64,000 nt of DNA from Shewanella sp. 1CM18E. Lineage in GTDB: Bacteria > Pseudomonadota > Gammaproteobacteria > Enterobacterales > Shewanellaceae. Made by a program: the position numbers and the translations under genes. Position 1 is the stretch's first letter. Each line of letters begins with the position of its first letter. Below the pieces are notes generated by a model. The model searched no databases and was not told where the DNA came from. It saw nothing but the letters and a program-made list of their open reading frames with translations. Below are positions 58,166-64,000 of the stretch, in pieces. The stretch is taken from the NCBI RefSeq assembly GCF_023161665.1, contig NZ_JALNTW010000007.1:1-64000 (forward strand), read 5' to 3'.

Positions 58166-59182
58166 ATGAAAAAACGTTCAATCTACGTGGCCTACACTGG
58201 CGGTACAATCGGTATGCAAAAAACCGAGCATGGCTTTGCGCCTGTTGCCAATTTTCTTACTGGTTGCGTGCAAGCAATGCCAGAGTTTTATCATGACGAA
58301 ATGCCCGACTTTGTCATTAGTGAGTATTCGCCGTTAATTGATTCTGCGAATATGAAACCAACCGATTGGCAAATGATTGCTGACGACATCAAATCTAAAT
58401 ATGATCAGTACGATGGCTTTGTGATCTTGCATGGTACCGACACCATGGCGTTTACCGCTGCTGCGCTGTCTTTTATGTTACAAGGGCTGCAAAAGCCAGT
58501 TATTGTAACAGGGTCTCAAATCCCATTAGCGCAGCTGCGCTCTGACGGGCAAACAAACCTACTCAACGCCTTATATATTGCAGCTAACTACCCAGTTGCT
58601 GAAGTCTGCTTATTTTTTAATAACAAGTTATTTAGAGGTAACCGCACGACTAAAGCTCATGCAGATGGTTTTAATGCTTTTGCATCGCCAAACTTTCCGT
58701 TGTTGTTGGAAGCCGGCATTAAGATCCGCTGGCATGCTGGGCAACGCGCCAAATTCAACCCAGATGTAAAATTAGAAGTCGCAAAAATCAGTCCACAACC
58801 CATTGGCGTAGTCACGCTGTACCCTGGGATCAGTACCGAAATATTTGCAAATATCCTTTTGCAACCAGTTAAAGCGCTTATCTTATTAACCTTTGGTGTG
58901 GGCAATGCGCCGCAAACTCCTGAGTTACTAAAAACTCTAAAAGATGCCCATGAACGCGGGATTGTGATTGTTAATTTGACCCAGTGCTTACAAGGTCGGG
59001 TTAATATGGATGGTTATGCTACAGGTAATGCGTTAGCAGAAGCTGGTGTAACCAGCGGTTATGATATGACAACAGAAGCAGCGCTGACCAAACTGCATTA
59101 TTTATTATCGACCGATATGACGCCTGATGAAATTCGCGCGGCCATGAAAGTATCAATTGCTGGTGAACTGACGACAGAATAA
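58166..59182 (+). CDS. ansA: L-asparaginase type I (cytoplasmic)
   Basis: A 338-aa amidohydrolase, no signal peptide, which matches the cytosolic AnsA. Nucleophile Thr12 lies in YTGGTIGM, the second site motif HGTDTMAFTAAALSFM is present, and TGSQIPLAQLRSDG follows. A terminator follows, then yeaC on the opposite strand, the usual ansA-yeaC neighbourhood of gammaproteobacteria. Confidence 0.95.
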   Translation: MKKRSIYVAYTGGTIGMQKTEHGFAPVANFLTGCVQAMPEFYHDEMPDFVISEYSPLIDSANMKPTDWQMIADDIKSKYDQYDGFVILHGTDTMAFTAAALSFMLQGLQKPVIVTGSQIPLAQLRSDGQTNLLNALYIAANYPVAEVCLFFNNKLFRGNRTTKAHADGFNAFASPNFPLLLEAGIKIRWHAGQRAKFNPDVKLEVAKISPQPIGVVTLYPGISTEIFANILLQPVKALILLTFGVGNAPQTPELLKTLKDAHERGIVIVNLTQCLQGRVNMDGYATGNALAEAGVTSGYDMTTEAALTKLHYLLSTDMTPDEIRAAMKVSIAGELTTE

Positions 59183-59241
59183 TAATTATAAATTTGATTT
59201 TCACTAACGAGCAAATAGAGCAGAAATAAAAAAGCCGAAAT

Positions 59242-59273
59242 AAAAAGCCCAAGCAGTTTGCTTGGGCTTTTTG
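59242..59273. terminator. Bidirectional terminator between ansA and DUF1315
   Basis: AAAAAGCCCAAGCAGTTTGCTTGGGCTTTTT between convergent genes. Confidence 0.92.
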
Positions 59274-59294
59274 TTTATACAGCATATTTAACGA

Positions 59295-59576
59295 TTAAAG
59301 CTCTTGCTCTTTAAACTCAGCAATCGACTCGCCTTTAAACTGCTTTTTAAGCTCAGACTTTGACAGTTCGTTAACCATGCCTTCACTATTAATCGTAAAG
59401 TGATCAGTTTGCTGTAATCGTCTTGCTTGATAAAGCATAACAACCTGTTGAGTCGACGCACGTTGCTCAGGAGTTAATACCGTGCCGTCTTCCCATTTAC
59501 CCAGCTCTACACCACTAAGCAAACGCTGATAAACCTCATCAGGCATTTCATCTATTACTTTATTTATGTCGGTCAT
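59295..59576 (-). CDS. yeaC: DUF1315 family protein, YeaC-like
   Basis: A 93-aa soluble protein with the conserved block MPDEVYQRLLSGVELGKWEDGTVLTPEQRA of YeaC (DUF1315), no assigned function. It overlaps the upstream gene by an ATGA and is placed next to ansA as in E. coli. Confidence 0.88.
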   Translation of the reverse strand: MTDINKVIDEMPDEVYQRLLSGVELGKWEDGTVLTPEQRASTQQVVMLYQARRLQQTDHFTINSEGMVNELSKSELKKQFKGESIAEFKEQEL

Positions 59577-59890
59577 ACTTTCTTCCGTTTATGCAGCACA
59601 ATTTGCACGCGAGTGATTAAGTAGCCTACAAAACCTAACGAAAATGCGCCTACGGCCAAATAAGAACGAGTTCCCTCTGCAGGTTCACCGCCCCAAAACC
59701 AAGCCACTACGCCACCAATAAACAAAGTTAACGCAAGAAAGCTTTGATTCATTAACTGGTTAGAACGCTTAATATGGCTAATTACTCGAAGGCTCTCATT
59801 GTCGGCAGAAACGCTGGCTCGACAATGGTTACATTCTTTAGCCATACTCGAAATTCGTTTATTGCAACTAGGACAATTAACTAATGCCAT
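59573..59890 (-). CDS. Zinc-ribbon membrane protein
   Basis: A 105-aa protein with an N-terminal zinc ribbon (CPSCNKRISSMAKECNHC, 6-23) and two transmembrane segments (about 49-65 and 77-94). Function unknown; zinc-ribbon domains of this kind are often regulatory. Coupled by a four-base overlap to the downstream DUF1315 gene, which suggests a joint role. Confidence 0.75.
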   Translation of the reverse strand: MALVNCPSCNKRISSMAKECNHCRASVSADNESLRVISHIKRSNQLMNQSFLALTLFIGGVVAWFWGGEPAEGTRSYLAVGAFSLGFVGYLITRVQIVLHKRKKV

Positions 59891-59918
59891 TGGCTACCTC
59901 TTAGCTAGTGTCTATATG

Positions 59919-61046
59919 TTATTTTAGTTTATCAACGACAGCATTCATTGCAATCAATGAAGCTTCACCAAGGTAAATACAGCGCTCTGGCGACCAACCT
60001 GCCATCAGATCTGGCATATTGGCATTGTCTTTAAATGGCATTTCAAGAGTATTTGAAAGGCATCCAAATGTATGAGCAACCCAGTTAGAAGCAACTGTTA
60101 AGTTTGCCTGACCAGGCTCATCTTTGTCGTAACCGAATTTGTCTTGGAAATCTGGGCTCGCCATCAGTAAAGCATCAACAAACGCTTGTTGGCGCGCTGC
60201 ATCTTCTTTAGTAAAGGCAGGTACACCTTCACAACCGGCTAAGAACACATATGGTAAACCTTCATCACCGTGCACATCGTAAAACAAATCGACACCCGTT
60301 TCTTTCATCTTGTTAACCACGTACAGAACTTCTGGGCTCTTCTCTAAAGAAGGTGTTTTCCATTCACGGTTAAGGTTGGTACCGACAGCATTAGTACGTA
60401 AATGTCCACGGGCACTGCCGTCTGGATTCATGTTTGGTACAATATAAAAGTTGGCTTTATCAAGCAGCGCTTTCGCTGTTGGGCAGTCGCTATCAAGCAG
60501 GTTATTCATCAAACCTTCAACTAACCATTCAGCCATCGTCTCACCCGGATGCTGACGCGCGGTGATCCAGATGTTGGCTTTATCTTCATCACCATCGCCA
60601 ATTTTAACTAAGGTCATGTCACGACCATCTAGCGTTAATCCTAAATGTTCAAGGCTTACTTGCGGATGCACTTGAACAGCCGCTAGAAGATCTTGGTGAC
60701 GTTCGTAGCTATAAGGGGCAAAGTAGGCTATTTGAATCGCGTCGCAATCTAGCTCAACTTGAATTGAAAGCTTGCCGTCTACATACTCCGTTGGTAAGCG
60801 GAACCAGTTTTGTCTATCGTAAGTCGCAACAGCTTGATAATCTTCCCAACCTTTTGTGTAAGAAGCTTTATCTGCATTGACTATGTTAAGCGTATATTGG
60901 TTGCCCACTACCCCTTCTAATTTGAAGTTAAACCACTGAAAAAACTCTCCGCCTTCATCAGGACGAATTGCTAATTGAACATCATCTTTGTTATCAAGAT
61001 TAATAACTTCGATGTTTCCACTATCAAAATTGGCGGTAATACGCAT
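59919..61046 (-). CDS. M14 zinc carboxypeptidase, CCP-like
   Basis: A 375-aa enzyme of the cytosolic carboxypeptidase (AGBL/CCP) branch of M14: an N-terminal beta-sandwich (about 1-115) is followed by the peptidase domain with zinc ligands in HPGETMAEW and DVHGDEGLP, NPDGSARGHLRTNAVGTNLNREW, and catalytic Glu in TLEMPFKDN. ATG at 61046 has AAAGGAAG upstream; 32 extra residues from 61142 are unlikely. In eukaryotes this branch removes glutamates from protein tails. With a RimK glutamate ligase at 7596, the cell may add and remove C-terminal glutamates. Confidence 0.85.
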   Translation of the reverse strand: MRITANFDSGNIEVINLDNKDDVQLAIRPDEGGEFFQWFNFKLEGVVGNQYTLNIVNADKASYTKGWEDYQAVATYDRQNWFRLPTEYVDGKLSIQVELDCDAIQIAYFAPYSYERHQDLLAAVQVHPQVSLEHLGLTLDGRDMTLVKIGDGDEDKANIWITARQHPGETMAEWLVEGLMNNLLDSDCPTAKALLDKANFYIVPNMNPDGSARGHLRTNAVGTNLNREWKTPSLEKSPEVLYVVNKMKETGVDLFYDVHGDEGLPYVFLAGCEGVPAFTKEDAARQQAFVDALLMASPDFQDKFGYDKDEPGQANLTVASNWVAHTFGCLSNTLEMPFKDNANMPDLMAGWSPERCIYLGEASLIAMNAVVDKLK

Positions 61047-61317
61047 AACACTTCCTTTTACTTTTGCTTGTGAAGGTTTGGCTATTGAGTTTGAGAACAC
61101 AAACCAGCCACCTGTCTTTCTTTGTGCTATAGAATAAACCAAAATGTGATAAGGAGCAGCCTAAACCCACTAAAAACCGTTAAATATCACAGCCAAGCAC
61201 CGAAATATTAAACAGCAATGGTAAATACAGAGCTTTACCCCTCTCACTAAATTCCCTACAATCGCTGCAATTAGTAAAACAAGGGTTCAATTCCCCTTGC
61301 TGTACCGCATTCGTTAA

Positions 61318-62283
<966 letters not shown>

Positions 62284-62300
62284 TTCTTGATGTAGATTTG

Positions 62301-62331
62301 AAAAAGCCAACTCTATGAGTTGGCTTTTTTA
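62301..62331 (+). terminator. Terminator of trxB
   Basis: AAAAAGCCAACTCTATGAGTTGGCTTTTTT, 18 bp after the stop. Confidence 0.92.
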
Positions 62332-62353
62332 ATCCTGAAGTTCAAGCTAGAAA

Positions 62354-62381
62354 GCAACATGCAACATTCAACATTCAACAT
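62354..62381. repeat. Heptamer tandem repeat (KCAACAT)4
   Basis: Two GCAACAT then two TCAACAT units in a row in the trxB-acetyltransferase intergenic region. Confidence 0.85.
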
Positions 62382-62442
62382 TGCAAAGAAGAGTGGACGT
62401 TCCCACAAAACCAATAAAACCCATTCAGCCTAGCTAATCCTG

Positions 62443-63018
62443 TTAATCAACGGACTTAGCATAGAGAACCACTTCAACATCATCAACCACATCTGGGTGC
62501 TCAAGCTTTCCTTGGTAACGCATACCCAACTTCTTCATAATATTAATAGAAGCGTGATTTTGTTTATCAGCAATAGCAGAAAAATATTCAATGTCTGGCT
62601 GAGTTTTAAGTAAATGTTCAATAACCTTCTGCGCACTCTCGGTAGCAATCCCTTTACCCCAACTTGATTGTTTAAAGCGCCAACCTATTTCTAGATCATT
62701 ATACCTAGGCTTATCAGTGAAAAAGTACATCGGTCTAATTAAGATCCAGCCAACAAAATAAGGTTCAACTTGAACAAAATTATTGGCGCTAAGTTGGCTT
62801 TGTTCGAGAAACACTTTCCATAAGCCCCAGCCCTTTTCTAAATTTCGATAAGCGGCAAAGCGTGGCATGAAAACCGTTTCTATTTCTTCAAGACTTAGTG
62901 CACGTCCACCATTGATGTACTTCATCACCATAGGATCTTGATCTAACTCGAACTGTAATTGGCTGTCACCTAAAGACATAGGTGAAATAATCAGTCTAGA
63001 TGTGGTCAAGGTTGTCAT
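62443..63018 (-). CDS. GNAT acetyltransferase, RimJ/RimL-like
   Basis: A 191-aa protein: TSRLIISPMSLGD at the start, a YFVGWILIRP strand, the acetyl-CoA loop WGKGIATESAQKVIEHLL and NHASINIMKKLGMRYQGKLEHPD. The RimJ/RimL layout favours an N-terminal protein or small-amine acceptor, not determined here. Confidence 0.85.
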   Translation of the reverse strand: MTTLTTSRLIISPMSLGDSQLQFELDQDPMVMKYINGGRALSLEEIETVFMPRFAAYRNLEKGWGLWKVFLEQSQLSANNFVQVEPYFVGWILIRPMYFFTDKPRYNDLEIGWRFKQSSWGKGIATESAQKVIEHLLKTQPDIEYFSAIADKQNHASINIMKKLGMRYQGKLEHPDVVDDVEVVLYAKSVD

Positions 63019-63386
63019 TTAAGGCCTGCTCCAAATCAATCTAATTGCGTTTAGCCGTACCATGATAGCAATAATGTCTATGTCTGATGGCTAAAAATCG
63101 TTATATGTGGCTGTTTATTATTTTTACGTTCATGTACACATTAATACCTAATATTCGTAGCGTTAGAGCCGCAGAGGTTCTTAAGCATTTAAAAAAAAAG
63201 AAACTAATATCAGCTCCCAGAGCCGAGAATAACTATTAGCTTCAAGTTCCCGGCCTACCCTCAGTGCTTTGAATTCTCAGTGAATGAACAGATTATTAAT
63301 GCAATTGCTATAACGAGTAGCACAAAAATTATAGCCATAAAAAAAGGGAGCCCTAAGGCTCCCTTTTTCAAAAGATTCTAAACTAA
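63019..63386. other. Gene-free stretch
   Basis: 368 bp upstream of the acetyltransferase and downstream of rplT. Apart from the rplT terminator, only AT-rich sequence with an A9 tract was seen. Confidence 0.5.
63338..63369 (-). terminator. Terminator of rplT
   Basis: AAAAAGGGAGCCCTAAGGCTCCCTTTTT just after the rplT stop. Confidence 0.92.
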
Positions 63387-63746
63387 TTACTTAGCTAAAG
63401 CGTCTTTTGCTTTTTCTACTAAAGTTGCGAATACAACTTTATCGAAAACAGCGATGTCAGCTAGGATCTTACGGTCGATTTCGATTGATGCTTTTTTCAA
63501 ACCATTAATGAAACGGCTGTAAGATAGGCCATTTTGACGAGATGCCGCATTGATACGTGCAATCCATAGTTGACGGAATTGACGTTTCTTTTGACGACGG
63601 TCACGGTAAGCATATTGACCAGCTTTAGTTACTGCTTGAACAGCAACACGGTAAGTACGGCTACGAGCGCCATAATAACCTTTAGCTAATTTAAGTACTT
63701 TCTTGTGACGAGCACGAGCGGTTACACCACGCTTAACTCTAGGCAT
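63387..63746 (-). CDS. rplT: 50S ribosomal protein L20
   Basis: A 119-aa basic protein needed early in 50S assembly. [16 protein letters not shown] at the start, the basic helix [17 protein letters not shown] and [11 protein letters not shown] are diagnostic. 18 bp after rpmI, the usual infC-rpmI-rplT order (infC lies outside the window). Confidence 0.98.
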   Translation of the reverse strand: MPRVKRGVTARARHKKVLKLAKGYYGARSRTYRVAVQAVTKAGQYAYRDRRQKKRQFRQLWIARINAASRQNGLSYSRFINGLKKASIEIDRKILADIAVFDKVVFATLVEKAKDALAK

Positions 63747-63764
63747 TGTTCTTTACTCCTCTAA

Positions 63765-63959
63765 TTAAGCGTATGGTAGTTGACGTGCAATTGCTGGCAC
63801 ATCAGACTTAGCTACTAAACATTTAGCACGTAAGTGACGTTTACGCTTAGTGCTCTTCTTGGTCAAAATGTGACGTAAGTGGGCTTGCTTGCGCTTAAAA
63901 CCGTTAGCGGTTTTCTTAAAACGCTTTTGTACACCCTTGTCTGTTTTCATTTTAGGCAT
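63765..63959 (-). CDS. rpmI: 50S ribosomal protein L35
   Basis: A 64-aa protein: [20 protein letters not shown] and [16 protein letters not shown] mark L35. The ATG at 63959 gives the family start; the frame extends to 63983 without homology. Next to rplT. Confidence 0.97.
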   Translation of the reverse strand: MPKMKTDKGVQKRFKKTANGFKRKQAHLRHILTKKSTKRKRHLRAKCLVAKSDVPAIARQLPYA

Positions 63960-64000
63960 TGCTAAAACTCCGCATTGGGACAATTAATAAAACGCAAGGC

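Overview
The window is a piece of a gammaproteobacterial chromosome. The gene orders ihfB-rpsA-cmk-aroA-aspC-serC-gyrA-ubiG-gph-nrdA-nrdB-ferredoxin, gap/DUF2989 lipoprotein/gapA, ansA-yeaC and rpmI-rplT point to Alteromonadales, with Shewanella or a close relative as best guess. By eye the DNA is moderately AT-rich. The order-level call is firm; genus is inference from synteny and protein resemblance only.

Layout. 1-1400: a minus-strand tRNA operon (Gly-GCC, Cys-GCA, Leu-UAA) followed by a tandem array of decaying tRNA-Leu copies separated by terminators. 1.7-5.5 kb: two glyceraldehyde-3-phosphate dehydrogenase genes around a DUF2989 lipoprotein, with two HexR-like palindromes. 5.5-10 kb: a periplasmic-sensor diguanylate cyclase, a small conserved protein, a RimK glutamate ligase fused to a retropepsin-like domain, and an SDR. 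10-15.6 kb: a gene-poor accessory stretch with an orphan APH-like kinase, a MatP-like ribbon-helix-helix protein, nearly 1.9 kb of non-coding DNA carrying five copies of a 13-bp palindrome (ATGGTWWAACCAT) and a long hairpin, and a tyrosine recombinase. 15.6-23.3 kb: an RluA-type pseudouridine synthase, then a porin / flavinylated lipoprotein / ApbE / TtrSR-like two-component cluster, with a shared 16-bp palindrome upstream of both divergent units.

23.5-43.5 kb is mostly core: DTW tRNA-modification enzyme, pssA, dacB, an acyl-CoA dehydrogenase with a PsrA-like site, DUF2058, a dienoyl-CoA-reductase-like SDR, pyrF, lapB-lapA, ihfB, rpsA, cmk, aroA, aromatic/aspartate aminotransferase, serC and a beta-lactamase-fold hydrolase. 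43.5-64 kb holds gyrA, ubiG-gph, the nrdAB-ferredoxin operon with an NrdR box, a bicupin (DUF4437) gene just downstream of a MITE, fadH, sppA, ansA, yeaC, a CCP-like M14 carboxypeptidase, trxB, a GNAT acetyltransferase, rplT and rpmI.

The two places most likely to hold something undescribed are the palindrome / RHH / recombinase region (12.0-15.5 kb) and the flavinylated redox cluster (16.8-23.3 kb). The pair of related 264-269 bp elements at 30.5 and 52.4 kb is a MITE family, one copy intact with perfect 15-bp inverted repeats and a 3-bp TTA duplication, the other decayed with a replaced centre.
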